Below, piece by piece: positions 36,610 to 45,584 of a DNA stretch of 64,000 bases. Where the stretch lies: assembly GCA_021202985.1 (NCBI GenBank), contig JAJQCA010000084.1:20150-84149 (forward strand), read 5' to 3'. Made by a program: the position numbers and the translations under genes. The notes under the pieces were generated by a model. The model saw nothing but the letters and a program-made list of their open reading frames with translations, was not told the DNA's origin and ran no database searches. The first letter of the stretch is position 1, and the number at the start of each line of letters is the position of its first letter. The DNA is from Alistipes sp. (GTDB lineage Bacteria > Bacteroidota > Bacteroidia > Bacteroidales > Rikenellaceae).

Positions 36610-37728
36610 ATGAAGAAAAAGAAATACGGTCGAATAGTCGTAAAGATAGGTAGTAACGTGCTTTCCCGCGCGGACGGGACGCTCGACGTTACCCGGATGT
36701 CGTCGCTTGTGGACCAGATTGCCGCCCTGTACCGTTCGGGTACCGAGGTGGTGGTGGTCTCCTCGGGTGCGGTGGCATCGGGACGCGGGGAACTCGGTGG
36801 CCGATGCGGGCGGCTGGATACCGTGTCGTCACGCCAGTTGTTCTCGGCCGTGGGGCAGGCCAAACTGATAAACCGTTATTACGATATGTTCCGCGACTGG
36901 GGCATCACCTGCGGGCAGGTGCTCACCACCAAAGAGTCTCTCTCTACGCGGCAACACTACCTGAACCAGAAAAACTGTATGACGGTGATGCTCCGCAGCG
37001 GGGTAATCCCAGTGGTAAACGAGAACGACACTATTTCCATCACAGGCCTTATGTTTACCGACAATGACGAATTGTCGGGTATCGTGACGGCCATGATGGA
37101 TGCAGAAGCGCTCGTAATTCTGACCAATGTCGACGGCGTATACGACGGCGACCCGGCCGCCGGCGGATGCAACCTTATCCGTGAGGTACGCCCTTCGGAC
37201 GCGGATCTTTCGGAACATATCTCCGCCAATCGCTCCCAGTTCGGGCGAGGCGGTATGCTGACCAAAAGCCGTACGGCGCGAAAAGTAGCGGCCGAAGGAG
37301 CCGAGGTGATAATCGCTAATGGAAAAAGGGACGGCATACTGGACGCTGTATTGTCGGGCGACCCCGCTCTGCCGTGCACCCGCTTCCTGCCCACGGAACG
37401 GAGGCTGTCGGGAGTTAAAAAGTGGATAGCCCACAGCGACGGCTTCAGTAAAGGCGCCTTGCATATAAACGACGGCGCGTACGAGGCCCTGCGCGGACCG
37501 TTGGCCGTGAGCCTGCTCCCGGTGGGGGTAACGGAGGTGGACGGCGAATTCGAGAAGGACGATATCGTGGATATCGTTGCCCCGGACGGGCGGACGATCG
37601 GTGTAGGGAGGATATCGGTCGACAGCTCTTCGGCCCGCGGGTGTGCCGGGCAGAAAGGAGGCCGGCCGCTGGTTCATTACGACTATATGTTTCTCGAAGC
37701 GGCGTCTCCGGGGAAATATAATTGTTAA
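36610..37728 (+). CDS. proB: Glutamate 5-kinase with PUA domain
   Basis: Phosphorylates glutamate in the first, feedback-regulated step of proline synthesis. Amino-acid kinase fold: GRIVVKIGSNVLSRADGTLD, VVVVSSGAVASGRGEL, VVNENDTISITGLMFTDND and FGRGGMLTKSRTARKVAAEG. Residues about 280-372 (GALHINDGAYEALRG, DGEFEKDDIVDIVAPDGRTI) form the C-terminal PUA domain seen in full-length ProB. 372 residues. Follows proC closely. Confidence 0.95.
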   Translation: MKKKKYGRIVVKIGSNVLSRADGTLDVTRMSSLVDQIAALYRSGTEVVVVSSGAVASGRGELGGRCGRLDTVSSRQLFSAVGQAKLINRYYDMFRDWGITCGQVLTTKESLSTRQHYLNQKNCMTVMLRSGVIPVVNENDTISITGLMFTDNDELSGIVTAMMDAEALVILTNVDGVYDGDPAAGGCNLIREVRPSDADLSEHISANRSQFGRGGMLTKSRTARKVAAEGAEVIIANGKRDGILDAVLSGDPALPCTRFLPTERRLSGVKKWIAHSDGFSKGALHINDGAYEALRGPLAVSLLPVGVTEVDGEFEKDDIVDIVAPDGRTIGVGRISVDSSSARGCAGQKGGRPLVHYDYMFLEAASPGKYNC

Positions 37729-37756
37729 GATGACTTTATTTTTACCAAACTCCAAA

Positions 37757-37822
37757 GTCTTTCTGAGCAAGCGAAGAATCTTACTATGGCTATGTTATAA
37801 CCTCCTTTATATTCGGGATGAC
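37757..37822 (+). repeat. Short dispersed repeat, copy C, with inverted tail
   Basis: GTCTTTCTGAGCAAGCGAAG followed by AATCTT, ending at 37811-37822 with ATTCGGGATGAC, the inverse of the opening GTC-TTC block. The 66-bp unit could fold as a hairpin. It is in the proB-proA spacer and matches the outer blocks of copies A and B. Confidence 0.5.
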
Positions 37823-37883
37823 AAAAACATTCTCCGGTCGTGTTCTACCATCGGCTTAAGGCCCGGATTCGGTTAATATTTAA

Positions 37884-37891
37884 TAAATTTG
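37884..37891 (+). promoter_or_regulatory. -7 element upstream of proA
   Basis: TAAATTTG, 18 nt before the proA ATG. It suggests that proA has its own promoter after the repeat-bearing spacer. Confidence 0.45.
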
Positions 37892-37909
37892 GGGTATAAA
37901 ATATAATAT

Positions 37910-39157
37910 ATGGGTATTGCAGAACTGCTGACCAAAGCCCGGGAAGCCTCCCGGTCCCTTAATATGGTCGATAACGAAACCATCGACCGGACCCTTCTGC
38001 TGCTTGCCGACCGCACAGAGCAACGGGCCGATGAAATAATAGTCGCCAACCGTGAAGACCTTTCGCGTATGGACCCCGCTGACCCCATGTACGACAGGCT
38101 AATGCTCGATAGGGAGCGGATACGGGCCATCGCATCCGATATCCGGAATGTGGCGTCATTACCTTCGCCTGTGGGGGAACTACTGTCGGAGAAGACTCTG
38201 CCAAACGGCCTTGTGATAGAGAAAGTCCGGGTGCCTTTCGGAGTGGTGGGCGTGATATACGAGGCACGGCCCAATGTCAGTTTCGACGTTTTCTCGCTCT
38301 GCTTCAAAAGCTCTAACGCCGCCGTGCTCAAAGGCGGCAGCGATGCCGCTGCGTCAAATGCAAAAATAGTGGAGATAATCCGCGGGGTGCTTACCGAGTG
38401 CGGCCTCGATGATAATATCGTAACCCTGCTTCCTGCCGACCGGTCGTCAGCGGCCGCGCTCATGGATGCCGTCGGGCTGGTCGACGTGATAATTCCCCGT
38501 GGCAGCTCGTCGCTTATTAGTTTTGTGCGCGACAACTCGAAGGTACCCGTAATCGAGACAGGGGCCGGAATCTGCCATACCTATTTCGATATAGACGGCG
38601 ACCTGGATAAAGGAGCCGAAATAATATTTAACGCCAAGACGCGGCGTGTCAGCGTATGCAACGCGCTCGACTGCCTGGTAGTCCACAGCGGACGGCTTGC
38701 CGACCTGCCGGCGCTGTGCGGTAGGCTGGCCGGGAAAGAGGTTACAATCTATGCCGACCCCCGGGCCTACGATGCGCTGTCGGGGCACTATCCCGCCGTC
38801 CTCCTCGAACCCGCCGGTGAGGAGAGTTTCGGTACTGAATTCATGGATTATAAAATGGCCGTTAAAACGGTCGATTGTGCGGCCGGGGCGGTTGCACATG
38901 TTACCCGTTATACCTCGATGCACAGCGAGGCAATAGTAACTGAAAACCTTCTCACCGCCCGGCAATATGCAAAGATGGTCGATGCCGCTTGCGTATATAT
39001 CAACGCCTCAACGGCGTTCACGGACGGGGCACAGTTCGGGATGGGTGCAGAAATCGGGATAAGTACCCAGAAACTCCATGCCCGCGGCCCGATGGCCCTC
39101 GCAGAGCTTACCTCGTATAAATATATTGTGACCGGCAACGGCCAGACAAGGAGCTGA
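37910..39157 (+). CDS. proA: Gamma-glutamyl phosphate reductase
   Basis: NADPH-dependent reduction of gamma-glutamyl phosphate to glutamate semialdehyde. ALDH fold with [39 protein letters not shown], and [15 protein letters not shown] containing the catalytic Cys. 415 residues, normal. A 181-nt spacer from proB holds a repeat and a -7 box, so expression may be partly separate from proCB. The end is followed by a strong palindrome shared with the convergent gene. Confidence 0.95.
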   Translation: MGIAELLTKAREASRSLNMVDNETIDRTLLLLADRTEQRADEIIVANREDLSRMDPADPMYDRLMLDRERIRAIASDIRNVASLPSPVGELLSEKTLPNGLVIEKVRVPFGVVGVIYEARPNVSFDVFSLCFKSSNAAVLKGGSDAAASNAKIVEIIRGVLTECGLDDNIVTLLPADRSSAAALMDAVGLVDVIIPRGSSSLISFVRDNSKVPVIETGAGICHTYFDIDGDLDKGAEIIFNAKTRRVSVCNALDCLVVHSGRLADLPALCGRLAGKEVTIYADPRAYDALSGHYPAVLLEPAGEESFGTEFMDYKMAVKTVDCAAGAVAHVTRYTSMHSEAIVTENLLTARQYAKMVDAACVYINASTAFTDGAQFGMGAEIGISTQKLHARGPMALAELTSYKYIVTGNGQTRS

Positions 39158-39173
39158 CCGGTCGATGCCGGCA

Positions 39174-39213
39174 GGAAAAAAGCGGGGAAACCTATCGAGG
39201 TTTCCCCGCTTCG
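39174..39213. terminator. Terminator between proA and the convergent NAD(P)-binding gene
   Basis: Perfect 14-bp stem AAGCGGGGAAACCT with ATCG loop (39180-39211). On the minus strand it ends in TTTTTT, so it acts best for the minus gene; it probably also stops proA. Confidence 0.85.
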
Positions 39214-39259
39214 CATAGGGGGTGTTACATTATAATAATCGAATACGGTTATGTTGCGG

Positions 39260-39970
39260 CTATATCCCGTGCAGTACGGGACCGGGATTGCCGGTCACTC
39301 GGGGATGTGTCGGGTCCTGGTCACGGTAACCGATGGTGAACCGCTCGCGGTGGTGCTCGGGCGAGTCCGCTTCATCCACCATTGCCTTAGCGTAGTCTTC
39401 TACCGAAATTTCACTGTCACCTTTTACGTTGAGGATTAGATTGTCGCGCCCGAGGCGGTAATTGCCGGTGCGGCCACCCTCTACAAACTTTCCGGCCGGA
39501 GAAAAAAACACCCAGTCGATATCCTGGACTTTGGGCAGCATTTCGATATATACGCGGGCCAGGGCCTGCACGCCCGGCAGGATATCATCGGGAATGGCTC
39601 CGGTTTCCATTAGCATTTGCCCGGCCCCTACATATAGGCTGCCTGCCCCGCCGACGATGAGCAACCGGGCCACGCGGGCCTCTTCTGCGGCAAGTATTAT
39701 GGACCGGTAGCCGGCCAGCGTATCGTCGTAGATTTCCGGGTTCTTCCAGCCGGGGTTGTATGCGCTTATAACCGTCCTGAATCCGCGCAGTATGCTCGTC
39801 AGCTTGTCGGGGTCCATTACGTCGCAGGCGACGGCATGAAGGTTGGCGGCCGGTTCCAGTTTTGATATGTCCCTTACGATTGCAGTCACTTCGAATCCAC
39901 GGGAAAGGGCCTCTGCCGTTATGGCCTTACCGACGAATCCGGTAGCGCCTATTATAGCTATTTTATCCAT
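39260..39970 (-). CDS. NAD(P)-binding, atypical SDR protein
   Basis: Rossmann-fold reductase/epimerase-like protein: KIAIIGATGFVGKAITAEAL (G-x-x-G-x-x-G), VTAIVRDISKLE, RLLIVGGAGSLYVG and WVFFSPAGKFVEGGRTGNYR. No Y-x-x-x-K active-site pair is clear, as in the NmrA/YwnB-like group. 236 residues, cytosolic. Substrate unknown. Single gene; a terminator follows on its strand. Confidence 0.82.
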   Translation of the reverse strand: MDKIAIIGATGFVGKAITAEALSRGFEVTAIVRDISKLEPAANLHAVACDVMDPDKLTSILRGFRTVISAYNPGWKNPEIYDDTLAGYRSIILAAEEARVARLLIVGGAGSLYVGAGQMLMETGAIPDDILPGVQALARVYIEMLPKVQDIDWVFFSPAGKFVEGGRTGNYRLGRDNLILNVKGDSEISVEDYAKAMVDEADSPEHHRERFTIGYRDQDPTHPRVTGNPGPVLHGI

Positions 39971-40293
39971 TTAACCTTTGTATTGGTACGTCGCGCGTGT
40001 TGCAAAAACCGTACAAATCCGGTGGCCATGGGAATGAGAGCTTGTCCGTACTCCGGCTCCAGTATAGGGGTTTGATATGACTTTTTAGGCTTGCTTATGG
40101 GTAACATGCAATTAATTAGTATCTTACTGATGATGGTTGTTCCCGAATCCCTAAAAGAACTATCCTGCGGGAGGTTTGTGGCAAAGTATTTGTAAAGTCC
40201 AATATTATATTTATTCAATTATTTAAGGTTATTAACTATGGGCTGCCCGATATCTGGGGAGAAGACGGCGGTCCGCTATTAAAACAATGGGGT
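39971..40293. other. Divergent intergenic region
   Basis: 323 bp between two divergent genes. A weak 86-codon minus-strand ORF (39958-40218) is rejected as gene-like. The AT-rich stretch at 40190-40240 probably holds the fur promoter, but no exact TAnnTTTG box was found. Confidence 0.5.
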
Positions 40294-40767
40294 ATGAATT
40301 CGGAAGTATTAAAACGCCTTGAGGGCTGTGCGGGTGACCCGTGCATGCTCAGATCCGCCATCAGGGAGTACATAGCTACTCTCGGGATAGACCCGTCCGA
40401 AGACTATGTTTCGGTACTGGAATATCTTTACACCGACGGGCGCCATCCCACCGCGGATGAGGTCCATAACGCACTGAGTCCGGAAAATCCGGGCATGACA
40501 CGGACCAAGGTTCACACGATCCTTGAAATCCTCTCTAAATTAGGAGCTGTAAAAGTGATACAGATAGATAAGTACAACACACACTACGACGGCGATACCA
40601 CACCGCACGGCCATTTTATCTGCTCGAAATGCGGCGAGGTTATCAACGTCCCGGTAACCGGCGACGTAACAACGGTTGTCGGTCTGCCCCAGGGCGCATC
40701 GGTTAGCGAAGTGCAACTGCTCTGCATCGGCGAGTGCCGCCATTGCCGCGACCGGAATATAAATTGA
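40294..40767 (+). CDS. Fur-family transcriptional repressor (PerR-like)
   Basis: Metal-dependent winged-helix regulator. DNA-binding part: YVSVLEYLYTDGRHPTADEV, and MTRTKVHTILEILSKLGAVK. The dimerisation part holds HYDGDTTPHGHFICSKCGEV and the second Cys pair CIGECRHC (structural zinc). A 25-residue Cys-containing extension precedes the usual start. 157 residues. The next gene is a rubredoxin-like protein 13 nt away, which suggests a peroxide/oxygen-stress PerR role rather than iron; this is inference. Confidence 0.88.
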   Translation: MNSEVLKRLEGCAGDPCMLRSAIREYIATLGIDPSEDYVSVLEYLYTDGRHPTADEVHNALSPENPGMTRTKVHTILEILSKLGAVKVIQIDKYNTHYDGDTTPHGHFICSKCGEVINVPVTGDVTTVVGLPQGASVSEVQLLCIGECRHCRDRNIN

Positions 40768-40780
40768 AAACCGCTGCACA

Positions 40781-40888
40781 ATGAAGAAATACAAATGCCC
40801 CGTGTGCGGGTATGTGTGCGATGAGCCCGTGCCGGATAAGTGTCCGGTATGCGGTTGTCCCGGTTCGGAGTTCACCGAGGTGGAATGA
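40781..40888 (+). CDS. Rubredoxin-like zinc/iron protein, 35 aa
   Basis: A very small ORF: starts MKKYKCPVCGYVCDEPV and continues DKCPVCGCPGSEFTEVE. Two C-P-V-C-G knuckles form a rubredoxin/rubrerythrin-C-terminal iron site. It lacks the spacer loop of full rubredoxin (about 52 residues). It lies 13 nt after the Fur/PerR gene, so it is probably cotranscribed. In anaerobes such domains pass electrons to peroxide-detoxifying rubrerythrins; that role here is inferred. Confidence 0.8.
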   Translation: MKKYKCPVCGYVCDEPVPDKCPVCGCPGSEFTEVE

Positions 40889-40937
40889 CCCGCACGGCGG
40901 CCCGGTAGGGCCGCATAATAATCTTAGCGCTTCCCGG

Positions 40938-40969
40938 TTTGGTTTATCCGGCCGGGAGGCGTACCTTTG
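40938..40969 (+). promoter_or_regulatory. Promoter of engB
   Basis: TTTG (40938-40941), 20 nt, TACCTTTG (40962-40969). A strong Bacteroidota match. It overlaps the upstream in-frame ATG (40967) and so supports the ATG at 40994 as the true start. Confidence 0.65.
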
Positions 40970-40993
40970 CCGCGGAAATCAACGGCAACGGAT

Positions 40994-41605
40994 ATGAAAA
41001 TCAACTCGGCGGTATTCGAACGAAGCAGCCAGAAGGTTTCACAGATTCCTTCGGGCGGGCTCCCCGAGTTCGCCTTTATCGGCAGGAGCAACGTCGGAAA
41101 ATCCTCACTTATCAATATGCTCACGTGCCGGCCATCGCTCGCGAAGGTGTCGGGTACGCCGGGCAAAACCCGCCTGATTAACCATTTCCTCATAAACGAT
41201 AGCTGGTACCTGGTCGACCTTCCGGGGTACGGCTACGCCCGTGTCTCCAAGGCCGACCGGAAAGGCTTTTCGCAGCTTATTACCGGATATATCCGCAATA
41301 GTCCATCGCTGGTGTTCCTGTTCGTGCTGGTGGATTCGCGCCATGAACCGCAAAAAATAGACCTTGAATTTATCGAATTCCTCGGGGAGAACGGTATACC
41401 GTTCGGAATAGTGTTTACCAAAGCGGATAAACTCGGCCCCGCAAAGGTTAAAACCAATGTGGAAGCCTACGGGCGAAAACTGCTGGAAACCTGGGAAGAA
41501 CTTCCCCCCATCTTTGTTACATCTTCCGAGAAGAAACAGGGCAGGGAAGAGATACTCGGTTACATTGAAGATTGCCTGGCAGACATGCGTCAGGAAGGGC
41601 AATGA
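40994..41605 (+). CDS. engB: Ribosome biogenesis GTPase EngB/YsxC
   Basis: TRAFAC-class GTPase needed for 50S assembly. G1 [17 protein letters not shown]2/G3 [13 protein letters not shown] and [16 protein letters not shown]4 [13 protein letters not shown], then [15 protein letters not shown]. 203 residues from the ATG at 40994. The promoter -7 box overlaps an upstream ATG at 40967, so that start is excluded. The next gene starts 21 nt downstream. Confidence 0.93.
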   Translation: MKINSAVFERSSQKVSQIPSGGLPEFAFIGRSNVGKSSLINMLTCRPSLAKVSGTPGKTRLINHFLINDSWYLVDLPGYGYARVSKADRKGFSQLITGYIRNSPSLVFLFVLVDSRHEPQKIDLEFIEFLGENGIPFGIVFTKADKLGPAKVKTNVEAYGRKLLETWEELPPIFVTSSEKKQGREEILGYIEDCLADMRQEGQ

Positions 41606-41626
41606 TCCGCACACTAAGCGACTGGC

Positions 41627-42190
41627 ATGAGAACTAAACACTGGATTATCATTGGTGTAGCCGCGGTACTTACCCTTTCAGTGCTAATGGAAGTCAGGAA
41701 ATGCGGTAAGTTTAATGCCGGTACCTGGGAAGGCACCGGAACAGGCGGATACATACCCGCACGAGATAATCCCGTTGGCTCGGAGACGCCTTCGCCGGTC
41801 GTACGGGAGCCGGAAGACAATCCGGCAGGCCCGTCGAGTTCCGACATGGAATCGGTAGATATGCACGAAATCAGAGGTATCTATACGCTCGAGCAGGCGG
41901 TTACTCTTATCAACCAAAACCTGCCGATAGAAATAACCGGCGACCTGCGCTACGACAGCGTACGAATCGAAGACGGCACCGTCTACCACCATTATTACAC
42001 ATACACCGGCCCGGCAGCCGCTCTCGATTCCCTGCTGGAGCAGACTGCGGGCCAGTCGTTGGAAAGGCTGCGCAGCATGGACGCCAGCTCGCCGATTAAA
42101 TATACCGGGCTGTCGTTTGTTTTCACTTACCTTAATACGGTGGGAGAAACGGTACATGAAACCGTTATTACGCCCGATATGTACCGGTAA
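41627..42190 (+). CDS. Uncharacterised membrane-anchored periplasmic protein
   Basis: 187 residues with an N-terminal hydrophobic anchor (HWIIIGVAAVLTLSVLM), then a low-complexity Pro/Gly/Ser linker (residues about 30-75) and a small C-terminal domain (YTLEQAVTLINQNLPIEITG, GLSFVFTYLNTVGETVHETV). Family not recognised. The mature part should be periplasmic. It lies 21 nt after engB and before prs; cotranscription with engB is likely, but the function is open. Confidence 0.6.
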   Translation: MRTKHWIIIGVAAVLTLSVLMEVRKCGKFNAGTWEGTGTGGYIPARDNPVGSETPSPVVREPEDNPAGPSSSDMESVDMHEIRGIYTLEQAVTLINQNLPIEITGDLRYDSVRIEDGTVYHHYYTYTGPAAALDSLLEQTAGQSLERLRSMDASSPIKYTGLSFVFTYLNTVGETVHETVITPDMYR

Positions 42191-42302
42191 ACCCGGGCTG
42201 CACACACAGCCGTGGCTTCCGTCAGGCGGGATTATATAAAATGTGGATAATATTAGGGGTAAAAAAATAGAGAGCTAAAGCCAAAAACTCGTAACTTAGG
42301 AT

Positions 42303-42310
42303 TACTTTTG
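42303..42310 (+). promoter_or_regulatory. -7 element upstream of prs
   Basis: TACTTTTG, 28 nt before the prs ATG; no clear -33. Confidence 0.45.
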
Positions 42311-42338
42311 TACCTTCGAACGTCAGACTTAAATCAAA

Positions 42339-43280
42339 ATGGCCATCCACAAGCTCAAAATCTTTGCAGGCAGGGGTTCCCGGTACCTCGCCGAAAAAAT
42401 CGCACGCAGTTACGGGACCGAGGTCGGGGACTCTTCGGTACTGGAATTCAGCGACGGGGAGTTCCAGCCGGCATACAACGAGAGTATACGCGGCTGCACG
42501 GTATTCGTGGTGCAATCCACCTTCCCCCCTACCGATAACCTCATGGAACTGATGCTGATGATAGACGCCGCAAGGCGCGCTTCGGCGTACAAGGTAATAG
42601 CGGTGATACCCTATTTCGGCTGGGCAAGGCAGGACCGCAAGGACCGCCCGCGGGTGTCCATAGGTGCAAAGCTGGTGGCCAATATTCTGCGGGCGTCGGG
42701 TGTAGACAGGGTTATGACAATGGACCTGCATGCCGACCAGATACAGGGCTTTTTTGATATTCCGGTCGACCACTTGTATGCCAGCGGTATATTCATTCCG
42801 TATATAAACAGCCTCCAGTTGGAGGACCTTTCGTTTGCCGCCCCGGATATGGGGGGAGCCAAAAGGGTAAACGCATACGCACAGTATATTAACGCTCCAA
42901 TGATTGTCAGCCATAAACAACGGGAGAAAGCCAATGTTGTAGGAACCATGACGGCCATCGGCGAAGTGGAGGGGCGCAATATAATTATCCTCGACGATAT
43001 GATAGACACGGCCGGTACCATTACCAAGGCCGCCGATATGCTTATGGAAAAAGGGGCTAAGAGTGTCCGCGCCGCGGCTACACATCCCGTTTTATCCGGG
43101 CCGGCTTACGACCGGATAAACCGCAGTAGTCTCCAAGAAGTCATAGTTACGGATACCATTCCGCTCGATTGTGAGCAGGACACCTCGAAATTTACGGTTC
43201 TTAGCGTGGCCGACGTTTTTGCCGACGTTATGGAACGTGTACACAACTATAAGGAGATAAGTTCGAGGTTCATTTTTTGA
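42339..43280 (+). CDS. prs: Ribose-phosphate pyrophosphokinase
   Basis: Makes PRPP from ribose 5-phosphate and ATP, for nucleotides, NAD, His and Trp. Motifs: IFAGRGSRYLAEKIARSYGT, SDGEFQPAYNESIRG, VIPYFGWARQDRKDRPR (ATP loop), MDLHADQIQGFFDIPVDHL, and the PRPP loop IIILDDMIDTAGTITKAADM. 313 residues, standard. A strong terminator follows. Supplies PRPP to pathways such as pyrF and nadB-linked NAD synthesis. Confidence 0.96.
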   Translation: MAIHKLKIFAGRGSRYLAEKIARSYGTEVGDSSVLEFSDGEFQPAYNESIRGCTVFVVQSTFPPTDNLMELMLMIDAARRASAYKVIAVIPYFGWARQDRKDRPRVSIGAKLVANILRASGVDRVMTMDLHADQIQGFFDIPVDHLYASGIFIPYINSLQLEDLSFAAPDMGGAKRVNAYAQYINAPMIVSHKQREKANVVGTMTAIGEVEGRNIIILDDMIDTAGTITKAADMLMEKGAKSVRAAATHPVLSGPAYDRINRSSLQEVIVTDTIPLDCEQDTSKFTVLSVADVFADVMERVHNYKEISSRFIF

Positions 43281-43302
43281 GACTTCAGTCCGAAAACAAT
43301 AT

Positions 43303-43345
43303 AAATTTCCCCCGGGTATTTAGATATCCGGGGGAAATTTTTTAT
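43303..43345 (+). terminator. Terminator of prs
   Basis: Perfect 13-bp stem AAATTTCCCCCGG, then its complement and TTTTTTA. It sits just after the prs stop and before the next ATG (43376). Confidence 0.88.
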
Positions 43346-43375
43346 TTTGGCCACGAAATTAATCCCTATTTGATT

Positions 43376-44929
43376 ATGAATGAAGAGATAAACGGGCAGC
43401 CCGGTTACGGTGAAGTGCCTTCTGCCGCGAATGAGGAAGGGGTGGAAAACCAAGTTGAGGAAATCACTGAAGTTATAATCGAGCAGACGGAAGAAGAGGC
43501 AACACCTCCCGCTGGTTACGAAGACCTTTCGGATATCGAGGATATGGCCCTTTTGCGCCGTATGGCAGAAGAGGAACATAACCCGTCGGCAATGTTCCAG
43601 CTCGGTTACAATTACCATGAGGGCCAACATTGCGGGCAGGACTATAAGATGGCTATGGAATGGTACCAAAAGGCGGCGGCTTACGGTCATGCCGTGGCGC
43701 AGTATAACTTGTCGCTGCTGTATGCGAACGGAACGGGCGTGAAAGTCGACAAACGCAAAGCCTTCTATTACGCTCAGAGTGGTGCAATCGGTGGTTACCC
43801 GCTGGCCCAGGTGAATACTGGTTACTATTACCTGAACGGTTTCGGCATAAGCCGAAATATTAAAGGTGCGCTCTACTGGTCGGTCGAAGCGGCCGAAAAC
43901 GGGGAGGAAACGGCTGCCGAAAACGTGGAGCTAATCCGGGACAATTTCAAATTAACGGACGAGGGCGATCTTGCCCCTAAGGCTTACCGCCGGGGATTAT
44001 TGCCAGCACTGTTTATTGTTATCAGTGCTCTTCTGGGTGTATGGATGACTATAGGATATTTGAGTGATCTAAAATTAACCAACGATAAATTCAGCGTGAT
44101 GTTGGCTATTTTACAGGGTTTGACCTTACTTTCCGGGTCCGTGATGTTGTTCCTCAGGAAAAAGGAAGGGCTTTACGCAATTCTCGCTAACGTAGTCCTG
44201 TATATGATATACATGGCTGTTGCGCAAAGGGGCGACGGATTTCTAATCGCCTTCAACATACCGGTACTGGTGGGGCTGTTTTTACGTGGGAAAGATGGTG
44301 AAAGCCTCTACTCGACATGTATACAGAATACCGGTATCGGACGATTCTTCGAGGAGGTAGGTTACGGTCCCGAATACGAACCGGTATCGCCCAGGACCAC
44401 GCTTTATAAAACTCTATCGATTGTATCGATTGTTGTGCTTGCATTTATCGTCCTTATTCTGATTGTAAGGATGATACGCGGCTGGACCGGATTTTCAATG
44501 GAGGTCAACATGTTCAAATCGCCGCTGACGCCGTTCCTTTGGGTTGTCGGTTTTATACTTGGCCTAAAGCAAAAAACAGAATCATACAAGACTTATGACG
44601 TATATGAAAATAAATACACCGGCGAAAAGCGTTATGAGGAGAGCGGCGATATTACCGATTCAATGATGGGAGGCATAATGATGCCCTTGATTCAACGGTT
44701 CATACTGATACCGCTGGCAATCGCCGCTGTAATCTACTATGCGATTTATCTGCTGGTAAAAATAATCTCGGGCATATTACCTTATTGTTTACTGATACTC
44801 GCTGTTGCCGGTCTGGGAGGACTCCTGTTATTCTATTTAAGGAATGGCTTTAAAAAACAACGCCTATATATTATGGCGGCTATTTCGTTCGGGTTGGCGT
44901 TGATGATGACCTGTTTATGGCTGGTATAG
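43376..44929 (+). CDS. Sel1-repeat multi-pass membrane protein
   Basis: 517 residues from the ATG at 43376. The N-terminal 50 residues are very acidic. Three to four Sel1-like repeats follow (HNPSAMFQLGYNYHEGQHCG, KMAMEWYQKAAAYGHAVAQY, KRKAFYYAQSGAIGGYPLAQ, KGALYWSVEAAENGEETAAE). After residue about 205 there are seven or more hydrophobic segments (GLLPALFIVISALLGVWMTI, MMGGIMMPLIQRFILIPLAI). Sel1 units bind partner proteins, so it may be a membrane scaffold. The exact family is unknown. The upstream terminator and a TATTTTGG near-match to the -7 box suggest its own promoter. Confidence 0.7.
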   Translation: MNEEINGQPGYGEVPSAANEEGVENQVEEITEVIIEQTEEEATPPAGYEDLSDIEDMALLRRMAEEEHNPSAMFQLGYNYHEGQHCGQDYKMAMEWYQKAAAYGHAVAQYNLSLLYANGTGVKVDKRKAFYYAQSGAIGGYPLAQVNTGYYYLNGFGISRNIKGALYWSVEAAENGEETAAENVELIRDNFKLTDEGDLAPKAYRRGLLPALFIVISALLGVWMTIGYLSDLKLTNDKFSVMLAILQGLTLLSGSVMLFLRKKEGLYAILANVVLYMIYMAVAQRGDGFLIAFNIPVLVGLFLRGKDGESLYSTCIQNTGIGRFFEEVGYGPEYEPVSPRTTLYKTLSIVSIVVLAFIVLILIVRMIRGWTGFSMEVNMFKSPLTPFLWVVGFILGLKQKTESYKTYDVYENKYTGEKRYEESGDITDSMMGGIMMPLIQRFILIPLAIAAVIYYAIYLLVKIISGILPYCLLILAVAGLGGLLLFYLRNGFKKQRLYIMAAISFGLALMMTCLWLV

Positions 44930-44949
44930 TTTTAAATGGACGGGGAGAG

Positions 44950-44980
44950 TTGGTAAATAATCAAAAATAATTTACATTTG
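44950..44980 (+). promoter_or_regulatory. Promoter of tRNA-Ser
   Basis: TTGG (44950-44953), 19 nt, TACATTTG (44973-44980). A good fit. A leader hairpin (actcccgc/gcgggagt, 44983-45019) follows before the tRNA. Confidence 0.55.
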
Positions 44981-45036
44981 CACTCCCGCTTACAGGTCCG
45001 TGGGCCGGTAGGCGGGAGTTAAGGTTCCTGTAACCC

Positions 45037-45123
45037 GGAGAGTTGGGTGAGTGGCTGAAACCAGCAGTTTGCTAAACTGCCGTACGGGCAACCGTACCGG
45101 GGGTTCGAATCCCCCACTCTCCG
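45037..45123 (+). tRNA. tRNA-Ser(GCT)
   Basis: Acceptor stem GGAGAGT (45037-45043) pairs ACTCTCC (45116-45122). The anticodon loop TTTGCTAAA gives anticodon GCT (Ser codons AGC/AGT). A long variable arm (cgtacgggcaaccgtacc) is typical of tRNA-Ser, and the T-loop GTTCGAATC is standard. Discriminator G; CCA is not encoded. 87 nt. Confidence 0.95.
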
Positions 45124-45161
45124 CAAATTAGGACAAGCGTTGTCCGTAAGACTTAATAAAA

Positions 45162-45208
45162 CAAATTAGGCCATCAAGCATACTATTGGATGGCCTGATT
45201 TGTTTTTA
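45162..45208 (+). terminator. Terminator of tRNA-Ser
   Basis: Stem CAAATTAGGCCATC with GATGGCCTGATTTG, followed by TTTTTAT. It stops the tRNA transcript. Confidence 0.8.
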
Positions 45209-45316
45209 TAAGGCAATTTTGACCCACATACGAAGTTGACCGGCCCCGCCGGCAATGCGCGGGTGGAACTATATTTCCGCTCATGTGTAAACTGTTGTTG
45301 CTATTTAGGGTCGGTT

Positions 45317-45583
45317 TTATCGGCATTTAGCCATTGTGTAATTCCCGGTAATTCCTCTTAGATAATGACCATCGCGCCTTATGCTGTATAGTGCGGTTTT
45401 ATCGTACATATGTTTAAATTTCCCGTTAGGGATGACCCCAAAGATTCCGAACCATAACCGGTCGTGCAGGTTAGATGGATAGCGGTTATAAATCCACTGT
45501 CCGGATGACTGCTCTGCAATCTCGAATCCCGGGTCGGTGTTGCGGATAAGCTCTCCGGCGCGCATCCTTTCGAAAATATCCAT
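45317..45583 (-). pseudogene. Remnant of sugar O-acetyltransferase (LacA/Maa-like)
   Basis: The first residues MDIFERMRAGELIRNTDPGF are the usual N-terminus of hexapeptide sugar O-acetyltransferases. After about residue 27 the homology stops. The neighbouring frame reads VIRTVDL where the family has a V-I-R-T-V-x-L helix, so a frameshift near 45518 is likely. No left-handed beta-helix repeats follow, so most of the gene (usually about 190 residues) is lost. The gene would follow the alpha/beta hydrolase on the minus strand with 1 nt between them. Confidence 0.6.
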
Positions 45584-45584
45584 A

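Noticed and set aside
39958..40218. 86-codon minus-strand ORF upstream of fur
   Set aside because: Overlaps the start of the NAD(P)-binding gene and shows no motif; treated as intergenic.
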